Counted from the stretch's first letter, positions 54,801 through 62,074 are shown. The stretch: 64,000 bases of DNA from CADEDH01 sp965263455 (GCA_965263455.1 CBDHHN010000001.1:558001-622000), one strand, 5' to 3'. The notes: generated by a model from the letters alone, not told the origin. Numbers and translations are program-made.

Positions 54801-55362
54801 CGATGAAGAAGTTGTCGCGGCCGAAGATGTCCTGGAGGCGGCCCGCCTTCTCCAGCGCCGCCTTGTCGTTGCCGCTCATCAGCGACTGGAGAACGTGGCC
54901 GCCGAGACAGCCGCTGGTGGCGATGACGCCCTCGGCGTGGTCGGCCAGCACGTCCCAGTCGACCCGGGGCTTGTAGTAGTAGCCCTCCATGAAGGCCCGG
55001 GAGGCGAGCTGGATCAGGTTCTTGTAGCCGGTGTTGTTCTCGGCCAGGGCGATCAGGTGGTAGTAGAGCTTCTTGCCCCCGTCGGTCTCGCCCCCGGAGT
55101 CATCGAGGCGTCCCCGTCGGGGCGGGCGTTCGAAGCGGGAATCCTCGGCCTGGTACAGCTCGATGCCGATCACCGGGTTGACGCCGTGGTCCTTGCACGA
55201 CCGGTAGAAGTCGAGCACCCCGTACATGTTGCCGTGGTCGGTGATGCTCAGGCCCGGCTGGCCGTCAGCCGCCGCCTTGGCCACCAGTTCGTCCAAGCGG
55301 GAGGCGCCATCGAGCATCGAGTACTCGGTGTGGACATGGAGGTGGGTGAAAGACGAACCCAC
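51814..55362 (-). CDS. dnaE: DNA polymerase III alpha subunit
   Basis: The replicative polymerase catalytic subunit, 1182 residues. The N-terminal PHP domain has HLHVHTEYSMLDGA and ITDHGNMYG with metal-type His/Asp residues. The palm has GIRVGPGRGSAAG and the catalytic aspartates D413 and D415 in SMPDIDMDFDSRYR. The fingers contain GDTYGLMIYQEQMM and ADYAFNKSHSYGYGFVSYQTAYLKANYPVEY. A helix-hairpin-helix follows, and the C-terminal OB domain includes VVVGGVVTAFQKKWTRKGDLMAVLVLED. Its length and the intact PHP support DnaE1 rather than the mutagenic DnaE2. GTG start with GAGGGGAG 9 nt upstream. An inverted pair of DnaA-box-like sites lies 46-79 nt upstream. Confidence 0.97.
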   Translation of the reverse strand: MGSSFTHLHVHTEYSMLDGASRLDELVAKAAADGQPGLSITDHGNMYGVLDFYRSCKDHGVNPVIGIELYQAEDSRFERPPRRGRLDDSGGETDGGKKLYYHLIALAENNTGYKNLIQLASRAFMEGYYYKPRVDWDVLADHAEGVIATSGCLGGHVLQSLMSGNDKAALEKAGRLQDIFGRDNFFIELQDHGIPAQAETNPKLIEIARKIGAPMVVTNDSHYTHKVDHVAHDALLCVQTGSLMSDPDRFKFHGDQHFLKTAAEMRAEWAELPEACDNTLWIAERADVEIEFGKPLLPDFPIPEGFAGADEYLEHLTMEGARKRWGSSLRDEIVERLAYELQVIKSMGFSSYFLITWDLIRHARDAGIRVGPGRGSAAGCAVAYTLWITDLDPIKYDLLFERFLNPSRISMPDIDMDFDSRYRDEMIRYAAERYGRDHVAQIVTFSQIKARAAVRDAARVLGYPYAVGDKVAKAMPPLVMGRDTPLKYCFEESEKYADGYKAAAELRAMTEAEEDVAKVVDVAMGLEGLRRQDGIHAAAVVITKDPLTTYLPIQRKPEAGKDIEDAPVVTQYEMHGVEDLGLLKMDFLGLRNLDVITDTLDLIEQVHGERPDIDRVPLDDEPTYDLLRDGRSIGVFQLESAPMRALMRSMAPTSFEDVAALVALYRPGPMAANMHNDYADRKNGRKPVEHLHPDAEELLGDTYGLMIYQEQMMRMSQRFAGYSLADADSLRKAAGKKKRELMAKEREKFIAGCDDAGYGADFGAELFGVIEGFADYAFNKSHSYGYGFVSYQTAYLKANYPVEYLACLLTSVKNNLEKAAVYLNECRQLDIQVLVPDVNRSELDFTSIPDPDGGKLNAIPFGLSAVRNVGDGLVELLLAERAENGPFTSFIDFCERVDYQVLNKRTVESLIKAGAFDSLGHPRQGLLLAFEDIIDKTVSSRREADMGVMTLFGSLDDDASGGTGFDDRPDIPNQEFDKSQRLAFEKEMLGLYVSDHPLMGLEAALERKCDLALGDMENAEEGSSVVVGGVVTAFQKKWTRKGDLMAVLVLEDLTHSVETMVFPKTFADFGHLLEDDRIVVVRGRVDNRDDQPKLMAQTFEVFDVDRAGSAPPLRLDIRPDQLSDELIKRLKIVLTQHGGESPVYVHLNPDRAVRLADGYCVDTSNGLIPELRVLLGADAVVL

Positions 55363-55407
55363 GGGCTACTGCTCCCCTCGACCGCGCCGGGGACGACCGT
55401 CCCCACA

Positions 55408-55441
55408 TTGTCCACAGTCATCACCCACATGCTGTGGACGA
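55408..55441. promoter_or_regulatory. Inverted pair of DnaA-box-like sites upstream of dnaE
   Basis: TTGTCCACA at 55408-55416 is an exact match to the preferred actinobacterial DnaA box. TCGTCCACA on the opposite strand (55433-55441) differs by one base. Together they form an 8-bp inverted repeat (55410-55417 with 55432-55439). The position upstream of dnaE suggests DnaA control of replicative polymerase supply; this is inference. Confidence 0.5.
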
Positions 55442-55531
55442 ATCACATGGATGTCATTCGGTAGAGCATACCCGGTGGGGGCCGGGCTGTCCTCCCCCGC
55501 GGTCGCAGGATCGTCCGGTTGGAGGTCTCTC

Positions 55532-56176
55532 CTAGCGGAACTGCTCGAGGAACTCGGCCATGGCCCAGCCCCAGGAGATCACGAACTCCCCGCCGTCGAC
55601 ATCGCAGCCCTCGAGGACCGACGTGCCGTCGAGTTTGCGGAGGGACTCGTGGTCGAACACCGCCGACTCGCCGTCGCCCCGGGCCACCATCGAGCGGTCA
55701 TCGAAGCCGACCGCTCCGAAGCGCTTCGACAGGCGCCGACCCCAGGCCCGCTCCTCGCCGTTGGCCCTGGTCTCGGGCCAGGGCCGAACGTCGTTGAGGT
55801 CGGTCAGGGCTTCCAGGCCCCCCGGGGCTGTGAGCCGGGTGGCCACCAGCACATCCTCATCGGGGAAGGCCATCAGCGACTTGTGGAAGCCCTCGGTCAT
55901 CAGGGCCTTGAGGATCGAGCTGCGCTGGCGGGTGCGGCCGATCGAGGCCATACCGACGACCATGGCCGGGGTTCCCCCGATGCGCTCCAGGGTGCAGAAC
56001 ATGAAGCCCTGCAGCTGGCCGCCGTCCTCGGCCCTGGTGGCCAGAACCCACTCCTGGGCCTCCTTGGAGATCGTCCCCACCTCCCAGCCCGTGGACGGCT
56101 CCGCGAGCTCGGCCATGGCGGCGAAATCACTGTCGCCCAGGGCCGTACAATCCGTCGTTCGAACCTCGATCGCCAC
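55532..56176 (-). CDS. Conserved hypothetical protein, possible acetyltransferase fold
   Basis: A 214-residue cytosolic protein of unknown function. It starts VAIEVRTTDCTALGDSDFAAMAELA and has alternating strands and helices (GWEVGTISKEAQEWVLATRAE, LQGFMFCTLERIGGTPAMVVGMASIGR, SSILKALMTEGFHKSLMAFPDEDVLVATRLTAPGGLEAL). This is loosely like an N-acetyltransferase fold, but no clear acetyl-CoA loop is visible. The GTG at 56176 has GAGGGGG 9 nt upstream and is preferred over 56215. It ends with WGWAMAEFLEQFR. It lies between bpa and dnaE, all on the minus strand. Confidence 0.6.
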   Translation of the reverse strand: MAIEVRTTDCTALGDSDFAAMAELAEPSTGWEVGTISKEAQEWVLATRAEDGGQLQGFMFCTLERIGGTPAMVVGMASIGRTRQRSSILKALMTEGFHKSLMAFPDEDVLVATRLTAPGGLEALTDLNDVRPWPETRANGEERAWGRRLSKRFGAVGFDDRSMVARGDGESAVFDHESLRKLDGTSVLEGCDVDGGEFVISWGWAMAEFLEQFR

Positions 56177-56346
56177 GCTGTGAATCCCCCTCGATTCCGC
56201 GGTCCCGACCACCAATTGTCACCGCCAACCACGAATGGCGCAACTTGACCGACCGCTCGGTTCGCCACCACACCGGGCGCAGCAACCGAGACGGGATTCG
56301 GGGGGCCGAGACGGGGACCGAGCGGGGGCGCTCGGGCCCGGGGCGG

Positions 56347-56838
56347 CTAGAGGTAGACGCCGCCGCTCTGGCCGTCGGGCTGGGGGCCGGGACGGGCTCC
56401 CGGCGGCAGCGCCTGCGACCGCTGCATCATCTCCAGCTGCTGCCGCGCCGCCGACTGCTGGGCGAACAGCGTGGCCTGGATCCCGTGGAAGAGGCCCTCG
56501 AGCCAACCCACGAGCTGGGCCTGGGCCACCCGCAGTTCGGCCTCGGACGGCACCTCGTCGACCTCGAAGGGGAGGGCGAGCCGGGCCAACTCCTCCTGGA
56601 GATCGGGCGACAGCGAGTCGGACAGCTCGGCCACCGACGTCTCGTAGATGTCGCGCAGCCGGTCACGACCCGGCTCGTCCAGGTCGGTGGCCCTGACCTC
56701 CTCCAGAAGCTGGCGGATCATGGTGCCGATGCGCATGACCTTGGCCGGCTCGGAGACCGTCATCGACGACTCCGGGTTCTCGGCCTCGGTGTCGGCGGCA
56801 TCGACGATCTCGGGGGTCTCGGGCTGCTGGTCCGTCAT
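56347..56838 (-). CDS. bpa: Bacterial proteasome activator (Bpa/PafE)
   Basis: Bpa forms an ATP-independent ring that opens the 20S proteasome of actinobacteria for unfolded substrates. The 163-residue protein has the family core EPAKVMRIGTMIRQLLEEVRA, DEPGRDRLRDIYETSVAELSDSLSP, LQEELARLALPF and the highly diagnostic AQAQLVGWLEGLFHGIQATLFAQQ. It ends GGVYL, matching the C-terminal G-Q-Y-L tail that docks into proteasome alpha rings, with Val for Gln. The proteasome genes are not in the window. An AATACT hexamer 7 nt before the ATG may be the -10 of a leaderless promoter. Confidence 0.9.
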   Translation of the reverse strand: MTDQQPETPEIVDAADTEAENPESSMTVSEPAKVMRIGTMIRQLLEEVRATDLDEPGRDRLRDIYETSVAELSDSLSPDLQEELARLALPFEVDEVPSEAELRVAQAQLVGWLEGLFHGIQATLFAQQSAARQQLEMMQRSQALPPGARPGPQPDGQSGGVYL

Positions 56839-56928
56839 ACCCGCCAGTATTGCGGGACCGGGGCCAGGCCGCTCACCCGCGGCGAGGTCGAGTACTCCGC
56901 AGCGGCCGCCGGGACCTGGGTGGCGCGT

Positions 56929-58020
56929 TCAGGCCGTGGCCGTGAGGCAGGGCACACGGACCTCGGCCGAGGTGAGCGAGCCGTGACGCCCGATGAGCTC
57001 GAAGGGTCCGGTGTCGGCCGGGTCGGCGAAGGCATGGTGCTCGAAGGGCAGCAGCGCCACATCGCCCAGACGGGCCCGGACGTCGTCGTTCATCGACGGT
57101 CCGAACCAGTGCTCGTCCAACATCTGCTCCAGAGGGCGGACCCAGGCCACCAGCTCGTGGCAGGAGGCGGCCGTCTCCAGCAGGTCGTGGGACCGGCCGG
57201 GCCGGGCGTGGAGCCACCGGAACCGCCCCTCCCCCGAGAGCTGGTCGACGTGTGTCATCACGTCGTCGGCGATGGGGACCAGACCGTCGGTGCAGTCCAC
57301 TTGGCCGTGGTCGGCCGACACCATCACCGTGGTCCCGGTGGGAACGGCGGCGAGCAGGTCGGCCACCATCCGATCGGCGAACCGCAGCTCGGCCTCGTAG
57401 GTGTCGTCCAACCCGTACTCGTGGGCCACCTTGTCGATGCCGTCGTAGTAGGCGTAGACCGAACGCTCGCCCTGGCGGACCAGCCGGGCCGTCTCGTGCA
57501 CCAACACCGCCGGGGTCCGGTACCCGACGAGATCGCCACCGCGGAGATGGGCGTCGGTGAACCCGGACCGGCGGAACTCGGCCTTGGTCACCAGGCAGAG
57601 CGACGTGTCCCGGAACGGGGGGTAGGGCTGGACCGTCGACGGCGGGATGATCTTGCGGGCGTCGGCCGAACGGTCGGTGGCCCAGCGCAGGCAGTTGAGG
57701 ACGTCGTCGTCGATCACCATCCGGTAGCCGACGATGCCGTGTTCACCGGGGGTGAGGCCGGTTGCGATCGAGGTGAGCGCCGTCGCCGTCGTCGTCGGCG
57801 CCACCGTCGTGATGGGACCGCCGCGCATGGCGGCCAGGGTCGGAGCCAGATGACGTCGGTCCTGGAGCTGGTCCCACCCCAGGCCGTCGAGCACGAGCAG
57901 GATCCGGGCCCCGGCGGTCGGGAACGACGCCGGCAGCGATCGACCGTCCTCACCCAGGAGGGCGCCCATGAGCTCGGTGACGCAACCGGCACCGAAGGAT
58001 GGGATGAGTGGATCGTCCAC
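56929..58020 (-). CDS. Alkaline-phosphatase-superfamily phosphodiesterase / nucleotide pyrophosphatase
   Basis: A 363-residue metal-dependent hydrolase of the type I phosphodiesterase family. The two-zinc site is laid out in order: LLVLDGLGWD (Asp), PTTTATALTSIATGLTPGEHGIVGY with a Thr nucleophile, YYDGIDKVAHEYG (Asp and His), VSADHGQVD (Asp-His), and a late RHGSL (His). No signal peptide is seen, so it is probably cytosolic. The substrate is unknown; members cleave nucleotide, phospholipid or phosphonate esters. GTG start with AGAGG upstream. It is divergent from the Rrf2 regulator across 157 nt. Confidence 0.87.
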   Translation of the reverse strand: MDDPLIPSFGAGCVTELMGALLGEDGRSLPASFPTAGARILLVLDGLGWDQLQDRRHLAPTLAAMRGGPITTVAPTTTATALTSIATGLTPGEHGIVGYRMVIDDDVLNCLRWATDRSADARKIIPPSTVQPYPPFRDTSLCLVTKAEFRRSGFTDAHLRGGDLVGYRTPAVLVHETARLVRQGERSVYAYYDGIDKVAHEYGLDDTYEAELRFADRMVADLLAAVPTGTTVMVSADHGQVDCTDGLVPIADDVMTHVDQLSGEGRFRWLHARPGRSHDLLETAASCHELVAWVRPLEQMLDEHWFGPSMNDDVRARLGDVALLPFEHHAFADPADTGPFELIGRHGSLTSAEVRVPCLTATA

Positions 58021-58164
58021 GGGGGGACCTCTGGGGGAGAGACGACTCGTGCGTGAAAGGGCCCCGGACGACTCCGCACGACGTTGGGGGAATGTGGAGC
58101 ACCTGTCATTCTAGTCGGCTGTTCAGCCCGGGGGGCGAGCCCTTCGGTCACAGCCCGGTCGAGC

Positions 58165-58170
58165 TACCCT
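58165..58170 (+). promoter_or_regulatory. -10-like hexamer for the Rrf2 regulator
   Basis: TACCCT ends 7 nt before the GTG at 58178 and no Shine-Dalgarno is present, consistent with leaderless transcription. Confidence 0.4.
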
Positions 58171-58177
58171 GACCCGG

Positions 58178-58618
58178 GTGAAGGTGTCGACCAGAGGTGA
58201 CTACGCCAGTCGGGCGCTGTTGTCGCTGGCCCTCCATGCCGACACTGCGGGCCCGACCACGGTTCGCGACCTGGCCGAACGAACCGGGCTCCCCCAGCCC
58301 TACCTGGAGCAGATCCTGCTCGCCCTCAAGGGCGCAGGTCTGGTCCGGTCCAAGCGCGGCGTCGGCGGCGGCTACATCCTGGCCCGGCCCCCGGAGGAGA
58401 TCTCGCTGGCCGAGATCATCCGGGCCGTCGACGGACCGATCGCCCTGGGCGACTTCGGCGAACCCCATACCGACGGCGCCTGCGACCACGAGGGTCAGTG
58501 CGTGCTGCTCGCCATCTGGCACACCGTGGGCGACGAGATCCGGACCAGGCTCGAGGGCTGGACCCTGGCCGACGTGCGATCGATGGCCAACGGCGAGGAG
58601 CCGTGGCCCGCAGGGTGA
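58178..58618 (+). CDS. Rrf2-family transcriptional regulator
   Basis: A 146-residue winged-helix regulator related to IscR, NsrR and RsrR. The DNA-binding part is MKVSTRGDYASRALLSLALH, TVRDLAERTGLPQPYLEQILLALKGAGLVRSKRG (recognition helix) and GGYILARPPEEISLAEIIRAVDG. The cluster region is GACDHEGQCVLLAIWHTV, with C102 and C108 at the usual C-x5-C spacing, but the third Cys position is W114. D8 is present, which is a cluster ligand in Streptomyces NsrR. It may hold a [2Fe-2S] cluster with an unusual ligand set or sense redox by thiols. The tiny acidic ORF and the nitroreductase follow and may be co-regulated. Confidence 0.9.
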   Translation: MKVSTRGDYASRALLSLALHADTAGPTTVRDLAERTGLPQPYLEQILLALKGAGLVRSKRGVGGGYILARPPEEISLAEIIRAVDGPIALGDFGEPHTDGACDHEGQCVLLAIWHTVGDEIRTRLEGWTLADVRSMANGEEPWPAG

Positions 58619-58773
58619 ACACCCCTCATCCGATCGATGTCGAGGCCGAGGTCGAGGCCGATACCGACGTCGACGTCGAGGTCGATGCGGATGTGGCGAT
58701 CGGGGCGGAGACCGAGATTGCTGCCGTGTTGGCGGTCACGGCTGTGGGCGATGGGCGGAGTCGATGGAGTTGA
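58615..58773 (+). CDS. Putative 52-residue acidic repeat ORF
   Basis: GTG at 58615 overlaps the Rrf2 stop as GTGA, the coupling used throughout this window. The frame encodes VNTPHPIDVEAEVEADTDVD... and on to VAIGAETEIAAVLAVTAVGDG, with a D/E-V-x repeat from GTCGAG-like hexamers. It ends at 58773, 10 bases inside the nitroreductase start. It may be a real small protein or a translational bridge; the simple repeats make chance equally possible. Confidence 0.3.
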   Translation: MNTPHPIDVEAEVEADTDVDVEVDADVAIGAETEIAAVLAVTAVGDGRSRWS

Positions 58774-59405
58774 CCGAGGCGATGGCCCGGCGCCGGATGG
58801 TGCGCAACTTCACCGCCGAGCCCATCCCGCCGGCCCGGCTCGACGGTCTCCTCGATCGGGCCCGCCGGGCGCCGTCGGCCGGCAACACCCAGGCGGTGGG
58901 GTTCGTGGTCCTCGACGACCCGACCGCCACCTCCCGGTACTGGGACGTGACCCTGCCCGAGCCCCGTCGCACGGGGTTCCGGTGGCAGGGGCTCCTGGCT
59001 GCTCCGGCTCTCGTCGTCGTCACCACCCGGCCCGAGGCCTACCCGGCCCGCTACGCCGAGCCCGACAAGGCGGCGACCGGGAGGGGATCCGGTCTCGACC
59101 GGTGGCCGGTGCCCTACTGGTGGGTCGACGCCGGGGCCGTCATCCAGAATCTGCTGCTGCTGGCCGTCGACGACGGCCTCGGGGCCTGCCTGTTCGGTCC
59201 CTTCGACCACGAACCGGCTCTGCGGGAGGTGTTCGGCCTCGCCCCCTCGACCCGCCTGGTGGCGACCATCGCCCTCGGCCACCCGGCGCCCGACGAGACC
59301 GGGCGCTCGGCCCGACGGCCGCGGCCCGAGCTGTCCGAGGTCATCACCCGGCCGGTCGGGTCCGATCCAGGATCGAGTCCAGGTCGGCCGGAAGCTCCGA
59401 GGTGA
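58764..59405 (+). CDS. Nitroreductase-family flavin oxidoreductase
   Basis: A 213-residue FMN-dependent reductase. It has the family N-terminus MELTEAMARRRMVRNFTAEPIPPARLDGLLDRARRAPSAGNTQ, with the FMN-phosphate Arg pair and the R-x-APSAGN-x-Q motif. A middle WWVDAGAVIQNLLLLAVDDGLGACLFG and a late IALGHPAPDE also fit. The middle is slightly longer than in NfsB and resembles actinobacterial proteins annotated as nitroreductases, including some that act on F420 or quinones. GGCGGAG lies just upstream of the ATG. Its last 62 bases overlap the end of rluD on the other strand, which is unusually long. Confidence 0.87.
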   Translation: MELTEAMARRRMVRNFTAEPIPPARLDGLLDRARRAPSAGNTQAVGFVVLDDPTATSRYWDVTLPEPRRTGFRWQGLLAAPALVVVTTRPEAYPARYAEPDKAATGRGSGLDRWPVPYWWVDAGAVIQNLLLLAVDDGLGACLFGPFDHEPALREVFGLAPSTRLVATIALGHPAPDETGRSARRPRPELSEVITRPVGSDPGSSPGRPEAPR

Positions 59406-60321
59406 GGAAGACGGGGGCGCCGTCGGCGGGGTGCTCGAACCCGAGATGCTCTGCGTGGAGAAAGGGGCGGCGCTTCACCGCCAGCCCACCGAGGTCCGGA
59501 CCGCCGTAGTCGGTGTCGCCGACGACGGGATGGCCGATGGCGGCCAGATGGGCCCGGATCTGATGGGTGCGGCCGGTCTCCAACCGGCACGCCAACTCGG
59601 TGACCGGCTCCGGCTCACCGTCCGGCCCGTCGGGCCAGTGTCGACGGGCCACCACCTCATAGCGGGTCCGGGCCGGTCGTCCGTCGGCCACCACGGCCCG
59701 GACGGTGGCCTGGCGGGGGGAGCGTCCGAGGGGGGCGTCGATCAGGCCACCGTCGGCCTCGACATGACCGGCCACCAGGGTCCGGTAGCGCCGGAGCACG
59801 GTCCGCTCCGCCAGTTGATCGACCAGTGAGTGATAGGCCCGCTCGGTCCGGGCCACGGCGAGCAGACCGCTCGTCCCGCGATCGAGGCGGTGCACGATCC
59901 CGGGCCGGTCCGGCTCCCCCACCGAGCCCAGTTCGGGATAGCGGGCCAGCAGACCGTTGACCATGGTCGAGCCCTCGGTCCCGGCGCCGGGGTGGACCAC
60001 CAGCCCGGCCGGTTTGTCGACGACCAGCACGTCCGGATCCTCGTGCACGACCGGAACCTCCACCGAAGGGTCGGCCCGGGGACCGGTCGCCCTCCTCACC
60101 ACGGTGCAGCCGACGGTCTGACCCTCGACCACCCGTATCGACGGCTTGACCACCACGGCCCCGTCGATGGTGACGACCCCCTGTTCCAGTGCGTCGCCGG
60201 CCTCGCGGCGGGAGACACCGGCCATCAGGGCCACCACCCGGTCGATCCGCTGGTCGGCCAGGGCCGCCGGCACCACCTCGGTCAGGTGCTCCTGGCGGGC
60301 CCCGGCGCCGTCAGCGGTCAC
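59344..60321 (-). CDS. rluD: Ribosomal large-subunit pseudouridine synthase (RluD family)
   Basis: A 325-residue pseudouridine synthase. The N-terminal S4 RNA-binding domain is LADQRIDRVVALMAGVSRREAGDALEQGVVTIDGAVV. The catalytic domain has VLVVDKPAGLVVHPG, GIVHRLDRGTSGLLAVART with the catalytic Asp, GRTHQIRAHLAAIGHPVVGDTDYG and a typical end LPADLDSILDRTR. The GTG at 60321 overlaps the lspA 3' end by 11 bases; longer frames upstream lie inside the lspA coding sequence. lspA-rluD is a common gene pair. It modifies helix 69-type uridines of 23S rRNA. Confidence 0.93.
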   Translation of the reverse strand: MTADGAGARQEHLTEVVPAALADQRIDRVVALMAGVSRREAGDALEQGVVTIDGAVVVKPSIRVVEGQTVGCTVVRRATGPRADPSVEVPVVHEDPDVLVVDKPAGLVVHPGAGTEGSTMVNGLLARYPELGSVGEPDRPGIVHRLDRGTSGLLAVARTERAYHSLVDQLAERTVLRRYRTLVAGHVEADGGLIDAPLGRSPRQATVRAVVADGRPARTRYEVVARRHWPDGPDGEPEPVTELACRLETGRTHQIRAHLAAIGHPVVGDTDYGGPDLGGLAVKRRPFLHAEHLGFEHPADGAPVFLTSELPADLDSILDRTRPAG

Positions 60322-61099
60322 CGGGTTCTGCACGCTCGTCGAGGGACCCCATCTCCGTTTCGGGGTCGACGCCGGCCGGACCGACGGCGTCGGGCGTCCC
60401 GCCATCGCCGGAGTGAACCCCGGAACCGGGTTCGACGGGTTCGCCGTGTTCGACGGGTTCGGCGGCGAGAGCGGTACCGACGGCATCACCATCGACACGG
60501 TCCTCGACCGTGTCGCCGTCGGACGGCGGGTCCCCGGCTCCGGGCTCGGCGCCGACGGTTCCGCTGGCGCCTTCCGGGTCGACGAGCGAGTAGATCAGGA
60601 ACAGGACGACGCCAGACACCACGGCGGCATCGGCGACGTTGAACACCGGCCACCACTGGAAGTCGATGAAATCGACCACCGGACCGCTCAGGATGCCGTC
60701 CTCGGCCCGCACGATGCGGTCGATGAGGTTGCCCACGGCGCCGCCGGCGATGAGCCCGAACAGGACCTGACCCCAGCGGTCATGGCGTTTGCGGGCGACG
60801 TTCACCAGCACGGCTGTCATCACGATGGCGATGACCCCGAACAGCGGCCCGAGGCCCTGTCCGGAGCTGAAGGCGGCCCCCCGGTTCTCGATGAAGTGGA
60901 ACCGGAGGGTCCACACCACGTCGATGCAGTTGTCCAGTTCCTCCCGGCACGGACCGGTCTCCAGGCGCGACACCGCCCACCACTTGGTGAGGCGGTCGGC
61001 CACGATGACCACCAGGGCCGTGGCCAGGGCCACGACCAGGGGGGTGCGACCCGGTTCGGCGGCCGGGCTCAGAACATCGACGTCTTGTACTGGACGCAC
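60311..61099 (-). CDS. lspA: Signal peptidase II (lipoprotein signal peptidase)
   Basis: LspA removes signal peptides from prolipoproteins, such as those at 17181 and 26418. It has four membrane helices (VVALATALVVIVADRLTKWWA, FGVIAIVMTAVLVNVA, GQVLFGLIAGGAVGN, FNVADAAVVSGVVLFLIYSLV) and the family motifs IENRGAAFS, GNLIDRI with the first catalytic Asp, and FNVADAAV with the second. Beyond residue 175 there is an acidic, Gly/Pro-rich tail of about 85 residues absent from most LspA. GTG 61099 would overlap the dksA-like 3' end by 31 bases; a CTG at 61072 would give the 4-base CTGA overlap seen in other forms here. Confidence 0.92.
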   Translation of the reverse strand: MRPVQDVDVLSPAAEPGRTPLVVALATALVVIVADRLTKWWAVSRLETGPCREELDNCIDVVWTLRFHFIENRGAAFSSGQGLGPLFGVIAIVMTAVLVNVARKRHDRWGQVLFGLIAGGAVGNLIDRIVRAEDGILSGPVVDFIDFQWWPVFNVADAAVVSGVVLFLIYSLVDPEGASGTVGAEPGAGDPPSDGDTVEDRVDGDAVGTALAAEPVEHGEPVEPGSGVHSGDGGTPDAVGPAGVDPETEMGSLDERAEPGDR

Positions 61100-61860
61100 A
61101 CCGATGCCTCGGGGATGGCTTCCAGACGCTCACGGGGGATCGCCTCGCCGCTGACCAGGCAGATGCCGTAGCTACCGGCCTCCAGCCGTTCGAGGGCGGC
61201 GTCGATCTCGCCCACCGCCTGCCGGGCGGCAGCCGAGAGGGCGAGGTCCCGGTCACGCTCGACGGCGATGGTGTCGCCCTCGCCCGACTCCTCGTCGAAC
61301 TGGACGTCGCCCGGCTCGCGGTCGGCCATGAGCGCTGCGGCCTCTGCCGCCAACCGGTCGGCGCTGTGGGTGTACTTGGCCCGCTGCTCGAGCAGCGCGG
61401 CCTTCTGGCCGTCCAGCCAGGCCTTGTCGGTCAGATAGTCGGCTCCGGCCGGAATCTCGGGTGGTTCGCCCTTGGTCGGGCCGGAGGTTCGTTTGGTTGT
61501 TGCGGAGGTGTTCTTAGCCACTGTTTTTTTGGAAGCTGCTTTCCTACTCGTCTTCTTCCCAGCCGCCGCCTTCGTACCCGCCTTGGTCTTCGATGCCGAT
61601 GCCGATACCGACTTCGAGGCCGAAGACCCGGAGGTTGAGGCTGCCGCCTTCTTCCCCGCCGCGCGCTTCTTGGTGTCGGATGTCACCGACTTCGACGAGG
61701 AGGACGACGATGCCGCCTTCTTCGCCGTGCTCTTCGTACCCTTCTGGGGGCCTCCGGCCTTCTTGGCCGCCCCGGCCGCCTGCTCCCCTGCCTTCTTGGC
61801 CGCGGCCGGCTTGGACGCCGACGCCTTGGCCGCCTTCTTGGCCTTCTTGTTGGTCGCCAC
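61069..61860 (-). CDS. TraR/DksA-like protein with Lys/Ala/Ser-rich histone-like N-terminus
   Basis: A protein of about 263 residues. Residues 1-125 are almost entirely K, A, S and T (KKAKKAAKASASKPAAAKKAG), like histone-H1-type tails. From about 140 comes a DksA-like coiled coil (YLTDKAWLDGQKAALLEQRAKY), an acidic loop with GEGDTIAVERDRDLAL, and AVGEIDAALERLEAGSYGICLVSGEAIPRERLEAIPEASVCVQYK. In true C4 DksA/TraR the last block has CxxC twice; here each pair keeps only one Cys (CLVS and CVQY). It may bind RNA polymerase or nucleic acid without zinc. GTG at 61860 is the likely start. lspA and rluD follow. Confidence 0.8.
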   Translation of the reverse strand: MATNKKAKKAAKASASKPAAAKKAGEQAAGAAKKAGGPQKGTKSTAKKAASSSSSSKSVTSDTKKRAAGKKAAASTSGSSASKSVSASASKTKAGTKAAAGKKTSRKAASKKTVAKNTSATTKRTSGPTKGEPPEIPAGADYLTDKAWLDGQKAALLEQRAKYTHSADRLAAEAAALMADREPGDVQFDEESGEGDTIAVERDRDLALSAAARQAVGEIDAALERLEAGSYGICLVSGEAIPRERLEAIPEASVCVQYKTSMF

Positions 61861-62068
61861 TGGTGCCCGTGTGCCCTTCGTCGTTGTCGGCCGGTCCCCC
61901 CGGAGCCACGACTCCGTGGCGTTGCCGGTCCACCAGTTCGAAACGGGCGAAGGGGCCGGAGTCCCGCCGCCACCACAACCCCTGGTGAGAAGGTCGAGGT
62001 AGTGTAGAGGACCGGACGGGCCGCGACCAACAGCCCGTAACTCGACCGCCGGATCAGACGGCCACCGG

Positions 62069-62074
62069 TATCGT
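62069..62074 (+). promoter_or_regulatory. -10-like hexamer for ileS
   Basis: TATCGT ends 6 nt before the ileS ATG. There is no Shine-Dalgarno and no T-box-like AGGGTGG element in the 220-nt gap, so a leaderless promoter is the simplest reading. Confidence 0.45.

Noticed and set aside
53017..55464. 815-codon open frame antisense to dnaE
   Set aside because: No motif, and the composition is that of a shadow frame; dnaE is certain.
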